Positions 46,899 to 55,893 of a stretch of 64,000 bases of DNA are shown here, piece after piece. The notes below the pieces were generated by a model that made no database searches, was not told the origin of the DNA, and saw only the letters and a list, made by a program, of their open reading frames with translations. The position numbers and the translations under genes are program-made. Origin of the DNA: Pseudomonas denitrificans (nom. rej.) (lineage in GTDB: Bacteria > Pseudomonadota > Gammaproteobacteria > Pseudomonadales > Pseudomonadaceae); contig NZ_CP043626.1 in the NCBI RefSeq assembly GCF_008807415.1, forward strand, positions 3,038,001-3,102,000, in the 5' to 3' direction. The stretch's first letter is position 1; each line of letters begins with the position of its first letter.

Positions 46899-48655
46899 GC
46901 CATTTCTGGCCGCACCTGCTGCACCCGCTCTGGTTGATCCTGCTGCTGCCGCTCGGCTGGCTGCTGTGGAAACTCTGGCACCGCGAACGCCGCGCCGGCC
47001 GCTGGCAATTGCTGCTGCCCCCGGCCTTCCATCCGTGGCTGCTGTCCGGCGGCAACGGCCGTCATGAGCGCCGCCCGTGGATCTACCTCGGCATCGCCTG
47101 GCTGCTGGCCGTGCTCGCCCTGCTCGGCCCGAGCTGGCAGCAGGTGGAACAACCGACCATGGAGCGCAGCGACCCCCTGGTGGTGGTACTGGAACTCACC
47201 CCGCAGATGCTCGCCACCGACCTCAAGCCGACGCGCCTGGAGCAGGCCCGGCACAAGCTGCTCGACCTGCTGCAGAGCCGCAGCGACGCGCAGACCGCCA
47301 TCGTCGTCTACGCCGGCAGCGCCCACACGCTGGTACCGCTGTCCAATGACCTGGGCACCGCGCGCAACCTGCTGGACGCCCTGAAGCCGTCGATCATGCC
47401 CGAACCTGGCGAGCGCGCCGACCTTGCCGTGGCCCAGGCGCGCCGCCTGCTGGACAACGGCGCCGAAGGCAACGGCCGAATCCTGCTGATCACCAGCGCG
47501 CTGGACGCCCGCGAACGCCAGGGCATCCGCCAGGCCCTCAAAGGCAAGGGCAAGGACCTGCTGCTGCTCGCCGTCGGCACCCCCGGCGGCGCGCCCATCG
47601 CCCAGGAAGACGGCACCTTCCTCAAGGACGACCAAGGCAACATTCTCGTGCCGCGGCTGGACGAAAACTCGCTGCGTGCCTTCGCCACCGACATGGGCGG
47701 ACGCTTCCAGCGCCTGCGCGCCAGCAGCAGCGACCTGCGCTCCCTCGGCCTGCTGGACAGCACCCAGGGCCTGCAGGTGAGCGAGGAAGATGCCCTGCTG
47801 CGCCTGCAACGCTGGGCCGACCAGGGCTACTGGCTGCTGTTGCCGCTACTGCTGCTCGCCGCCTGCGCCGGCCGACGCGGCTGGCTGTTCAGCCTGCCGC
47901 TGTTGCTGCCGCTGCTGTGGGCGCCGCCGCAGGATGCCAACGCCTTCGAGTTCAACGACCTCTGGCTGCGGCCGGACCAGCAGGGCCAGCGCCTGCTCGA
48001 CGCGGGGCACCCCGCCGAAGCCGCCGAGCACTTCGACGACTTCCGCTGGAAAGGCCTGGCGCTGTACCGCGCCGGCGACTACGTCGACGCCGCCCAGGCC
48101 TTCGCCCAGGGCGATGAGGCCGCAGACCACTACAACCGCGGCAACGCCCTGGCGAAACAGAACGAGCTGGAGGCGGCCATCGACGCCTATGACCAGGCGC
48201 TGGAGCGAGAGCCCGAGCTGGAGTCGGCCAAGCGCAACAAGGCGCTGCTCGAAGACCTGCTGCGCCAGCGCAAGGACAACCCCGCGGGCGATGGCACCGA
48301 CCAGCCGCCGCAGCAGAACCAGGACCCCGCCCAGAGCAGCGATCCCCAGGCCGCCAAGCCGCAGGACCAGCAGCAAGAGGAAGAACATTCCAGCGAACGC
48401 GACTCGCAGCCGGCACCGGCAGCGAAGAACCCTTCGCAGGAAGCCGACCGCCCTTCCGCCAGCCACAGCGACAAGCCCGGCGAGGACGCCCGCGAAGAAC
48501 AGGAAACCAACCCGGAAGATGCCGGTCCACTAGGTGACGAGCGCCGTCAGGCCCTGGAACAGTGGCTGCGGCAGATTCCCGACGATCCGTCCGAGCTGTT
48601 GCGCCGCAAGTTCTGGTACCAGCAACAGCAGCAGCGCCAGGAACCCAACCCATGA
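46895..48655 (+). CDS. BatB/BatC-like VWA-plus-TPR protein
   Basis: 586 residues. Membrane segment HPLWLILLLPLGWLLWKLW, a second WIYLGIAWLLAVLALLG, then a VWA domain (about 85-285), a membrane region (about 312-345: YWLLLPLLLLAAC, LFSLPLLLPLLW), a TPR segment (HYNRGNALAKQNELEAAIDAYDQALEREPELESAKRNKALL) and a long, charged low-complexity tail rich in Gln, Pro and Ser. The MIDAS position reads ELTPQ instead of DxSxS, so metal binding is doubtful. A fusion of the BatB and BatC roles. ATGA overlap with batA. PA3074-like. Confidence 0.9.
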   Translation: MSHFWPHLLHPLWLILLLPLGWLLWKLWHRERRAGRWQLLLPPAFHPWLLSGGNGRHERRPWIYLGIAWLLAVLALLGPSWQQVEQPTMERSDPLVVVLELTPQMLATDLKPTRLEQARHKLLDLLQSRSDAQTAIVVYAGSAHTLVPLSNDLGTARNLLDALKPSIMPEPGERADLAVAQARRLLDNGAEGNGRILLITSALDARERQGIRQALKGKGKDLLLLAVGTPGGAPIAQEDGTFLKDDQGNILVPRLDENSLRAFATDMGGRFQRLRASSSDLRSLGLLDSTQGLQVSEEDALLRLQRWADQGYWLLLPLLLLAACAGRRGWLFSLPLLLPLLWAPPQDANAFEFNDLWLRPDQQGQRLLDAGHPAEAAEHFDDFRWKGLALYRAGDYVDAAQAFAQGDEAADHYNRGNALAKQNELEAAIDAYDQALEREPELESAKRNKALLEDLLRQRKDNPAGDGTDQPPQQNQDPAQSSDPQAAKPQDQQQEEEHSSERDSQPAPAAKNPSQEADRPSASHSDKPGEDAREEQETNPEDAGPLGDERRQALEQWLRQIPDDPSELLRRKFWYQQQQQRQEPNP

Positions 48656-50295
48656 AAAGGCTGATCTGCCTGACCCTGCTCTGCCTCGTCGCCTTCCGCG
48701 CCGAGGCCAGCCTCACCGCCAGCGTCGACCGTGCCCGCCTGAACCAGGGCGAGAGCGTCGAGCTGACGCTGGAATCCGACGACCCCACGCTGTTCGGCAA
48801 GCCCGACCTGAAGCCGCTGGACGAGCAGTTCGTGGTGCTCGGCACCCGCCAGGTCAACCGCCTGACCACGCTCAACGGCAAGTCCCAGGCCACCACGCGC
48901 TGGATCATCACCCTGCAGCCGCGCAACGAAGGCAAGGTGGAAATCCCGCCGATCCACCTGGGCGGCAATGCCAGCGAACCGATCAGCCTCGACGTGCTCA
49001 AGGCCGAGGACAGCGCCGAGGGCCAGAAGCTCGCCCCGGTGTTCATCGACGCCAGCGTCGACCGCGAGGAAAGCTGGGTGCAGGCCCAGGTGATCCTCAC
49101 CCTGCGCATCTATCACTCGGTGTCGTTGTACGACGACAGCAGCCTCAGCCCGCTGCGCATGAACGACGCCCGCGTCGAGCAACTGGGTGAGGCGCGCACC
49201 TACGAGAAGGACATCAACGGCGTTCGCCACGGCGTGATCGAAGTGCGCTACGCGATCTTCCCGCAGAACAGCGGCCCCCTGGAAATCCCCGGCCAGACCT
49301 TCAACGCCACCCAGGTCGCGCAGCGCCGCAACGAGGACAACAATCCCTTCGGCCCGCCAACGGGCAAACAGATTCGAGTGGTCTCGCCGAGCATCCCGCT
49401 GCAGGTCGATCCCAAGCCCGCCGATTACCCGAAAGACGCACCGTGGCTGCCCGCCCGCTCGCTCAGCCTGACCGAGACCTGGAGCCCGCAGCCGGAAGAG
49501 GCCAAGGCCGGCGAGTCGCTGACCCGCAACATCATGCTGCGCGTGGAAGGCCTCTCCAGCGCCCAGCTGCCGCCGTTGCCCATCAACCTGCCCGAGGGCC
49601 TGCGCCATTATCCGGACCAGCCGCAGCTGGCCAACGAGGCCAGCGACCAGGGCATGATCGGCAGTCGCGAAGAGCGTGAAGCACTGATCGCCGACAAGGC
49701 CGGCCCGGTGGAGCTGCCGCCGGTGGAAATCGTCTGGTGGAACACCCAGGAGCGCCGCGTCGAGCGCACCAGCCTGCCGGCGCGCACGCTGCAGGTCGCT
49801 GCCAACGCACAGCTCGAAGAGCACGCCGAGCCCCCCGTCGCGCCCAGCGAAGCACCGGTCAGCGACACGCTGCTGTGGCCCTGGCAGCTCGCCTGCGCAC
49901 TGCTCAGCCTGACCACCCTGCTCGGCTTCGGCCTGTGGTGGCGCGCCCGTAGCCAGCCGGCGGTGATCCGTGTGGCGCAGGCTGGCCCCAGTACCCGCAC
50001 GCTGCTCGACGAGCTGCGCCGCGCCTGCCAGGCCAACGATTCCCACGCCACCCGCCAGGCGCTGGACGCCTGGGCCCGCCAGCAGCCGGAAACCCTGGCC
50101 GACATGGCGGCGCGCTTCGTGCCACTGTCCGATGCGCTGGACGGTCTGAACGGCGCGCTCTATAGCGACAGCGAAGGCGGTCGCAACTGGCAGGGTGAAG
50201 ACCTCTGGCGCGCCATCCGCACCCTCCCTGGCGCCGATCCGGACGCGCCACCAGCGCCGGAAGCCAGCAGCCTGCCGCCGCTCTATCCACGCTGA
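48652..50295 (+). CDS. batD: BatD-like periplasmic/membrane protein
   Basis: 547 residues. Signal peptide (ICLTLLCLVAFRAEA, cleavage after about residue 17), Ig-like N-terminal part (LTASVDRARLNQGESVELTLESDDPTLFGKPDLKPLDEQF) typical of BatD, and one C-terminal membrane helix WQLACALLSLTTLLGFGLWW followed by a cytoplasmic tail. ATGA overlap with the preceding gene. Last gene of the operon. PA3075-like. Confidence 0.9.
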   Translation: MKRLICLTLLCLVAFRAEASLTASVDRARLNQGESVELTLESDDPTLFGKPDLKPLDEQFVVLGTRQVNRLTTLNGKSQATTRWIITLQPRNEGKVEIPPIHLGGNASEPISLDVLKAEDSAEGQKLAPVFIDASVDREESWVQAQVILTLRIYHSVSLYDDSSLSPLRMNDARVEQLGEARTYEKDINGVRHGVIEVRYAIFPQNSGPLEIPGQTFNATQVAQRRNEDNNPFGPPTGKQIRVVSPSIPLQVDPKPADYPKDAPWLPARSLSLTETWSPQPEEAKAGESLTRNIMLRVEGLSSAQLPPLPINLPEGLRHYPDQPQLANEASDQGMIGSREEREALIADKAGPVELPPVEIVWWNTQERRVERTSLPARTLQVAANAQLEEHAEPPVAPSEAPVSDTLLWPWQLACALLSLTTLLGFGLWWRARSQPAVIRVAQAGPSTRTLLDELRRACQANDSHATRQALDAWARQQPETLADMAARFVPLSDALDGLNGALYSDSEGGRNWQGEDLWRAIRTLPGADPDAPPAPEASSLPPLYPR

Positions 50296-50332
50296 CAGCT
50301 ATGCTGGAGGCATCCCCGCCAGAGGTGCCTCC

Positions 50333-51433
50333 ATGCCCGCCCACCGGCTGATTCCAGCACTGGCCGCCGGCCTGCTGCTGATCTGCGACCTGCTCCAGGC
50401 AGCCCCGCTGAGCGCTGCCGAGGTTCTGCCACCGACCCAGCCACTGCAGGGCCCCGGCGGCTCGAACTATGCCCACGCCGACGTGCGCCAGTGGCACTTC
50501 ACCACCGACGGCAACGAGTACTGGGTGTTCACCCCGGACCGCCCAGTCCCGCCCACGGCGCCCGTGGTGGTCTTCACCCACGGCTGGAGCGTCATGCAGC
50601 CCGACCTCTACCGCGCCTGGATCGAGCACATCGTCCGACGCGGCGCCATCCTCATCTACCCGCGCTACCAGGCGACGCTGAAGACGCCGGCGGCGGAGTT
50701 CCTGCCCAACGCCGCCGACTCCGTGCGCCGCGCCCTCGCCGATCTGCAGGCAGGCAAGCTGGGGGTGAAGCCGGAGCTGGAGCACGTCGCCTATGTCGGT
50801 CATTCGGCGGGCGGCCTGATCGCCAGCGGGCTGGCAGCCTCCTGGCAGCGCCTCGGCGTGCCACAACCGCGCGCGCTGATGGCAGTTGAGCCGGGCAAGA
50901 GCAGCGGCCCGCGCTGGCGGCAGGTGCCACTGGAACCACTGGCAAACATTCCCGCCGGCACCTTGCTACTGGCTGTTTGTGGTGATGAGGACGAACGCGT
51001 CGCCTGCGATGACGCGCGACGCGTCTACGCGGAGAGCACCCAGGTCGCACCGCGCGACAAGGACCTGCTCCTGCTGCGCAGCGACCGCCACGGCAGCCCG
51101 CCGCTGCTGGCCAATCACGCAGCGCCGACCGCGCCGCGTTTCGATCCGCGCTACCCGCCCAGCGACTCTTCCAGCTGGCTGCTCAACCGCGTGCAGGAAC
51201 GTGTGAAGCAGCGGCTCAAGCAGGGGCAACCCTCGGCGCACAATGCTCTGGCCACCGATGCGATGGACTGGTTCGGACCGTGGAAGTTGTTCGATGCGCT
51301 GTGCGATGCGGCCTTCTACGGCCAGGACCGCGACTACGCGTTGGGCGGCGGGCCGGCGCAGCTGTCCATGGGGCGCTGGAGCGATGGAACTCCGGTCAAG
51401 GCGATCCAGCGGTTGTCCCAATCCCGCCCCTGA
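50333..51433 (+). CDS. Exported alpha/beta-hydrolase
   Basis: 366 residues with a signal peptide (cleavage near AAPLSAAE). Oxyanion-hole region VVVFTHGWSVMQ, nucleophile elbow YVGHSAGGL (GxSxG as GHSAG), an acid candidate in VCGDEDERVACDD and a catalytic-His candidate in SDRHGSP. This is a lipase/esterase-like serine hydrolase (chlorophyllase-type fold). AGAGG 7 bases before the ATG. Follows batD by 37 bases, so it could be read from the same transcript, but no partner in the family suggests a link. Substrate unknown. Confidence 0.85.
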   Translation: MPAHRLIPALAAGLLLICDLLQAAPLSAAEVLPPTQPLQGPGGSNYAHADVRQWHFTTDGNEYWVFTPDRPVPPTAPVVVFTHGWSVMQPDLYRAWIEHIVRRGAILIYPRYQATLKTPAAEFLPNAADSVRRALADLQAGKLGVKPELEHVAYVGHSAGGLIASGLAASWQRLGVPQPRALMAVEPGKSSGPRWRQVPLEPLANIPAGTLLLAVCGDEDERVACDDARRVYAESTQVAPRDKDLLLLRSDRHGSPPLLANHAAPTAPRFDPRYPPSDSSSWLLNRVQERVKQRLKQGQPSAHNALATDAMDWFGPWKLFDALCDAAFYGQDRDYALGGGPAQLSMGRWSDGTPVKAIQRLSQSRP

Positions 51434-51455
51434 TGGTTCGGGCGCAGGGCGGGTT

Positions 51456-51473
51456 CGCGAGCAAGCTCGCTAC
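51456..51473. repeat. REP-like palindrome
   Basis: CGCGAGCAAGCTCGCTAC: arms GCGAGC/GCTCGC around AA (51457-51470). Matches the CGCGAGCAAGCTCGC core of common Pseudomonas REP sequences, recalled from memory. Lies 25 bases past the hydrolase stop. Confidence 0.7.
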
Positions 51474-51668
51474 GAAGAACCACGCCGCCCTGGCTCTGGC
51501 TCTTAAAGACTTCCAGAGAAGTCTCCGCACGCTCCGGAGTGCCCCTTTCAGGAGGCCGAAGGTGATCGGAGTTTCAGGGGTTGAGCGACATGGATGTCGC
51601 GAGAGCGTTGTCGGGCCAGGGATGGCCCGTCAACGCGGGCCCCTGGAACTCCGAAGAACCGAGGGTAC

Positions 51669-51769
51669 TTTTCGCGAAGCGAAAAGCCGGATGCCAGGGG
51701 CGAGACCTTTGCCTACTTTGGGTGGGGCGGCCATCCGTCTTTCCAAAGTAGGTCGCCCGAGGGGGCGAA
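51669..51769. repeat. Composite intergenic repeat with three hairpins
   Basis: Three inverted repeats in a row: TTTTCGC-GAA-GCGAAAA (51669-51685); CCTACTTTG (51712-51720) with CAAAGTAGG (51744-51752); and TCGCCC-GAG-GGGGCGA (51753-51769, one mismatch). The CTTTGCCTACTTTGGGTGGG...CCAAAGTAGGTCGCCC pattern is a repeat that I recall from many pseudomonad genomes, usually downstream of genes. Confidence 0.65.
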
Positions 51770-51916
51770 ACACGGAGTCCACGCGCACGCCGAAGCGGCG
51801 CCGAAATACCCAAGTCGAAGCAGCAAACCTGCAACACCAGTAAAAACGTCGGCCCTACCGACGGATCGCGGGCATGGCCCGCTTCTACCTGGATAATCCT
51901 GTGCCGGCCTCAGCCC

Positions 51917-52050
51917 TCTCCCCCCGCCCTCTCCCTGAAGGGAGAGGGAGCCCCCGGTATGGCCGGGAGGCACGGAGTTCCGCTTGATGCCGTACAGTCC
52001 CCTCTCCCTTCGGAGCGGGGCGCGCAGCCAGGGTTAGGGAGAGAGCCCCC
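51917..52050. repeat. CCCTCTCCC/GGGAGAGGG repeat block
   Basis: CCCTCTCCCT-GA-AGGGAGAGGG (51927-51948) is a perfect palindrome. A second, degenerate CCCTCTCCC...GGGTTAGGGAGAG unit spans 51999-52046. This 'CCCTCTCCC ... AGGGAGAGGG' type occurs in many Pseudomonas and Xanthomonas intergenic regions (from memory). Confidence 0.65.
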
Positions 52051-52101
52051 CTGGCAAGGATTTTCAGAAGAAGACAGTTGCTCCTACAGGGTCCAGTCGA
52101 C

Positions 52102-52518
52102 TCAGCTACCGCTGCTCTCCATCACCGCGCCCTTGAACACATCGTCCAGCGGCACCTGGTAGCCGATGGCAAGGCGGTTGGTCTCGTTGGCCATGGCCAC
52201 CACCGCCATCAGCTCGCCGAGCATGGCGTCGTCCATCCCGGCCTTGCGCGCCGCGGCGCCGTGGGAGCCGATGCAGTAATTGCAGTTGTTGGTGACGCTG
52301 ACGGCGACGTAGATCAGCTCCTTAACCAGCGGATCGAGCTGCCCCGGCCCCATGACTTCCTTGAGACTTTCCCAGGTGCGCTTGAGAGTCTGCGGATGGT
52401 TGGCGAGGGCCTTCCAGAAGTTATTCACCCAGTCGATCTTGCGGGTCGCCATGATGTCGTCGTAGACGGCACGGACTTCAGGACTGGCTTCGGCGTACTC
52501 GATGAGCTGGAAGGACAT
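52102..52518 (-). CDS. Carboxymuconolactone decarboxylase / AhpD-family protein
   Basis: 138 residues, all-helical. The AhpD-like redox site NNCNYCIGSHGAAARKAGM (CxxC plus downstream His) is intact at about residues 78-96. Homologues act as alkylhydroperoxidases or protein disulfide partners. A strong TTAGGAG precedes ATG 52516-52518. Divergent from the cyclase-family gene across 112 bases. Substrate or partner unknown. Confidence 0.88.
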   Translation of the reverse strand: MSFQLIEYAEASPEVRAVYDDIMATRKIDWVNNFWKALANHPQTLKRTWESLKEVMGPGQLDPLVKELIYVAVSVTNNCNYCIGSHGAAARKAGMDDAMLGELMAVVAMANETNRLAIGYQVPLDDVFKGAVMESSGS

Positions 52519-52630
52519 GGGGTCTCCTAACGGAAAGGAATAAGAAAAGCAGAATTCAGAATTGGATGGCGGATCAGACGATGGAGAAAGATAAGGCGCT
52601 TTCTCCCATCCCCGTCAAGGAATCAGACCC

Positions 52631-53428
52631 ATGCAACGCCTCCCCGCCCTGCTCTTCGCCGCCGCCCTGCTGCCCGCCGCGAGCCAGGCTGCCCAGCCCG
52701 GCCTGTGGGACACCTACGCCAGCCTCAAGCAGCACACTTTCGTCGACCTGACCCACTCGTTCGACAGCAACACGCCGCACTGGAAAGGCTTCGAACCCAT
52801 GGGCCGCAAGACGCTCTACACCGTGGACAAGGATGGCTTCCAGGTGGAGCTGTACAGCCACGTCGGCCAGTGGGGCACCCACGTCGACCCGCCGGTGCAC
52901 TTCCACAAGGGCCTGCGCAGCGTCGACCAGCTCGATGTGAAGGAGCAGTTCCTGCCGCTGGTGGTGTTCGACATCCATGAACAGGTGGCGAAGAACCCCG
53001 ACTACGTACTCACCCTCGCCGATGTGAAGGCCTGGGAGGCCAGGCATGGTGCGGTACCGGAAGGCTCCTTCGCGGCGCTGCGCACCGACTGGTCCCAGCG
53101 CTGGCCAGACCAGGCGAAGATGCAGAACCAGGACGCCAACGGCGTGGCGCACTATCCGGGCTGGAGCAAGGAGGCGCTGGTGTACCTCTACGAGACGCGC
53201 AAGATCACTGCATCGGGCCACGAGACCACCGACACCGATCCGGGCATCGCCACCAGTAAGGACGACTATTCGCTGGAGTCCTACATCCTGGGCACCAACC
53301 ACTACCAGATCGAACTGCTCGCCAACCTCGACAAGGTGCCCGAAGCCGGCGCGCTGGCGGTGGTGAGTTTCCCGAAGATTGCCCAGGGTACGGGCTTCCC
53401 GGCGCGGGTGTTTGCGATTCTGCCGTGA
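52631..53428 (+). CDS. Cyclase-family (kynurenine-formamidase-like) exported hydrolase
   Basis: 265 residues with a signal peptide (LLFAAALLPAASQAAQ, cleavage after about residue 21). The N-terminal DLTHSFDSNTPHWKGF and the metal/active-site motif SHVGQWGTHVDPPVHFHKG (HxGTHxDxPxH) identify the KynB-like cyclase family (PF04199). Export to the periplasm is unusual for a formamidase, so tryptophan catabolism is not implied. AAGGA 9 bases before the ATG. Followed by a terminator. Substrate unknown. Confidence 0.87.
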   Translation: MQRLPALLFAAALLPAASQAAQPGLWDTYASLKQHTFVDLTHSFDSNTPHWKGFEPMGRKTLYTVDKDGFQVELYSHVGQWGTHVDPPVHFHKGLRSVDQLDVKEQFLPLVVFDIHEQVAKNPDYVLTLADVKAWEARHGAVPEGSFAALRTDWSQRWPDQAKMQNQDANGVAHYPGWSKEALVYLYETRKITASGHETTDTDPGIATSKDDYSLESYILGTNHYQIELLANLDKVPEAGALAVVSFPKIAQGTGFPARVFAILP

Positions 53429-53450
53429 AGGCGGCCCTTACGAAGAACAT

Positions 53451-53480
53451 AAAAAAACGCGGCCCGAGGGCCGCGTTCTT
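53451..53480. terminator. Bidirectional terminator
   Basis: AAAAAAACGCGGCCC-GA-GGGCCGCGTTCTTT: 9-bp GC-rich stem with A-run and T-rich tail, between the convergent cyclase gene (stop 53428) and the MMPL permease gene (stop 53498). Confidence 0.9.
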
Positions 53481-53497
53481 TATTGCTCGAGCGTCGA

Positions 53498-55879
53498 TCA
53501 GTGAACCAGGATCGAAGCCTTCTTCTGACGCACCTTCTCTGGGTTGATCAGGAAGCGCGCCAGCGCCGGCAGCAGCCACAGGGCGCCGAACATGTTCCAG
53601 AGGAGCATGAAGGTCAGCATCAGGCCCATGTCGGCCTGGAACTTGATCGCCGAGAAGATCCAGGTGGCGACGCCGATGGCCAGGCACAGGCCGGTGAACA
53701 GGACCGCTTTGCCCGTGGACTTCAGGGTCTCGTAGTAGGCTTCCTGCAGGGACAGGCCCTGGCGCAGGAAGGACTCCAGGCGGGTGTAGATGTAGATGCC
53801 GTAATCCACGCCGATACCCACGCCCAGCGCGATCACCGGCAGGGTCGCCACCTTCACGCCGATGCCCAGGGTCGCCATCAGCGCGTTGCCCAGCACCGAG
53901 GTGAGGATCAGCGGCAGCACGATGCACAGGGTCGCGGCGAAGGAGCGGAAGGTGATCAGGCACATCAGCGCAACGCAGATGTACACCAGGATCAGGATGG
54001 TCAGTTCCGAGTGCTTGATCACGTCGTTGGTGGCGGCCTCGATACCGGCGTTACCGGCGGCGAGCTTGAACTTCAGGTCGTCCTTCTCGTTGGCCTTGGC
54101 GAAGTCCTGAACGACGGCCACGGCGCGGTCGAGGGTCTCGGCCTTGTGGTCGTTGAGGAACACCAGCAGGGGTGCCAGCGAGCAGTTGCTGTTGAACAGG
54201 CCTTCGGCGCGGCTGATGGAGTTGTTCAGCACGTCCTGGTTGCGCGACAGCGACTCCCACTTCAGGTTGCCTTCGTTCATGCCCTTGATCATCTGCTTGG
54301 AGACGGTGACCAGGGAGATGGCCGACTGCACGCCCTGGGTGTTCTCCAGGCGCCAGGCCAGCTCGTCGATGGCGGACAGGGTCTTGTGGGTGGAGCAGCC
54401 TTCGGCCTCGGACGCCACCATCACCACCAGCACGTCGGAGCTGGTCGAGTAGTTGCGGATGATGAAGTCGTTGTCCAGGTTGTAGCGCGAATCCGGACGC
54501 AGTTCCGGCGCGCCCTGGTCGAGGTCGCCGATCTTCAGGTGATGGCCCTGCCACATGCCGCCGGCGAACATCGCCAGGGCAATGACCACGGAAATCGGCG
54601 CCACCGACGGGCTGGCGAAGTTGGACAGCGCACGCCAGAAGGGATGGTCGCGCACGGCGTCTTCCTTGCTGCGCTGTACCGCCTTCTTGCTGATGCCGAT
54701 GTAGGAAATGGCGACCGGCAGCAGGATCAGGTTGGTGAACACGATCACCGCCACGCCGATGGACGCGCCGATGGCCAGTTCGCGGATCACGCCGATGTCG
54801 ATCACCAGCAGGGTGATGAAGCCCACGGCGTCCGCGAGGATCGCGATCATGCCCGGCAGGAACAGCTGGCGGAAGGTGCGGCGGGCGGCCAGCAGCGGGG
54901 TTTCCGCGTCACTGGACTGCAGGGCGATACCGTTGATCTTCTGCACGCCATGGGAAATACCGATGGCGAAGATCAGGAACGGCACCAGCATCGAGTACGG
55001 GTCCAGCCCGAAGCCGATGATGTGCAGCAGGCCCAGCTGCCAGATCACCGCCACCAGGGTGGTGGACAGCACGGCGATGGTGGAGCGCACGCACTTGGTA
55101 AACCACAGCAGCAGCACCAGGGTGATGACGAAGCAGATGCCGAAGAAGCCGACCACCATCAGCAGGCCGTCGATCAGGTCACCGACCTTCTTGGCGAAGC
55201 CGGTGATGTGGATCTTCACGTTGGGGTTCTGCAGCTGGTACTTGTCGCGGATCTTCTCTTCCAGTTCATGGGAGAACTGGCGGTAGTCCAGCTTCATCAG
55301 CTTGCCCTGGTCCTTCGGGTCCGGGTAGACCTCCAGCAGCGGCACGTCGACGATGCTCGACTTGAAGTTGTTGGCCACCAGGCGGCCGATCTGGCCGGAC
55401 TTGAGCACGTTGTTGCGCAGCAGGTCCAGGGCCTTGGCGGAACCGTCGTAGGTCTGCGGGATCACCTCGCCACCGGCGAAGCCTTCCTCGGTCACTTCGG
55501 TCCAGCGCACGCTCGGGCTCCACAGCGACTTCATGCCGGAGCGGTCGACGCCGGGGATGTAGAAGACCTCGTCATGGATCTGCCGCAGCGTCTCCATGTA
55601 TTCCTTGGTGAAGATGTCGCCATTCACCGCTTCCACCGAGATGCGCACGGTGTTGCCGAGGTTGGCCAGGTCGTTGCGGTGCTCCAGCATGTTCTGGATG
55701 AACGGGTGCTGCAGCGGGATCATCTTCTCGAAGCTGGTGGACGGACGCACCTGCGTGGCCGACCAGGCGAGGAAGACGGTCACCAGCAGGCACGCGATGA
55801 TCACGAACGGCCGGTGGGTGAAGATGATGCGTTCCAGGAAAGTCGCCTTGTCCTGTTGATGCTTGTTCAGAGCGTTCAT
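53498..55879 (-). CDS. RND-superfamily / MMPL-type membrane permease
   Basis: 793 residues, about 12 membrane helices in two sets around two large extra-cytoplasmic loops, the layout of the MMPL/hopanoid-exporter branch of the RND superfamily. The N-terminal HRPFVIIACLLVTVFLAWSATQVRPSTSFEKMIP and the first loop with NTVRISVEAVNGDIFTKEYMETLRQIHDEV are typical of this branch, as is a helix set near FSLWFTKCVRS and the repeated set FVITLVLLLWF and LILVYICVALMCLITFRSF. It is predicted to move a hydrophobic substrate at the inner membrane. 14 bases downstream of the YCF48 gene, so co-transcribed. PA3079-like by order. Confidence 0.9.
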   Translation of the reverse strand: MNALNKHQQDKATFLERIIFTHRPFVIIACLLVTVFLAWSATQVRPSTSFEKMIPLQHPFIQNMLEHRNDLANLGNTVRISVEAVNGDIFTKEYMETLRQIHDEVFYIPGVDRSGMKSLWSPSVRWTEVTEEGFAGGEVIPQTYDGSAKALDLLRNNVLKSGQIGRLVANNFKSSIVDVPLLEVYPDPKDQGKLMKLDYRQFSHELEEKIRDKYQLQNPNVKIHITGFAKKVGDLIDGLLMVVGFFGICFVITLVLLLWFTKCVRSTIAVLSTTLVAVIWQLGLLHIIGFGLDPYSMLVPFLIFAIGISHGVQKINGIALQSSDAETPLLAARRTFRQLFLPGMIAILADAVGFITLLVIDIGVIRELAIGASIGVAVIVFTNLILLPVAISYIGISKKAVQRSKEDAVRDHPFWRALSNFASPSVAPISVVIALAMFAGGMWQGHHLKIGDLDQGAPELRPDSRYNLDNDFIIRNYSTSSDVLVVMVASEAEGCSTHKTLSAIDELAWRLENTQGVQSAISLVTVSKQMIKGMNEGNLKWESLSRNQDVLNNSISRAEGLFNSNCSLAPLLVFLNDHKAETLDRAVAVVQDFAKANEKDDLKFKLAAGNAGIEAATNDVIKHSELTILILVYICVALMCLITFRSFAATLCIVLPLILTSVLGNALMATLGIGVKVATLPVIALGVGIGVDYGIYIYTRLESFLRQGLSLQEAYYETLKSTGKAVLFTGLCLAIGVATWIFSAIKFQADMGLMLTFMLLWNMFGALWLLPALARFLINPEKVRQKKASILVH

Positions 55880-55893
55880 TGCGGCTCCCCGGC

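Larger units (their letters stand above)
51434..52101. other. 668-base intergenic region filled with repeats
   Basis: No gene supported; short open frames here (for example 51594-51896) overlap known Pseudomonas-type repeats and have no recognisable product. Repeats are listed separately. Confidence 0.75.

Noticed and set aside
51594..51896. Possible 100-codon gene in the repeat-rich spacer
   Set aside because: It runs through the composite repeat with hairpins and has no ribosome site or recognisable product; such frames are commonly mis-annotated on this repeat.
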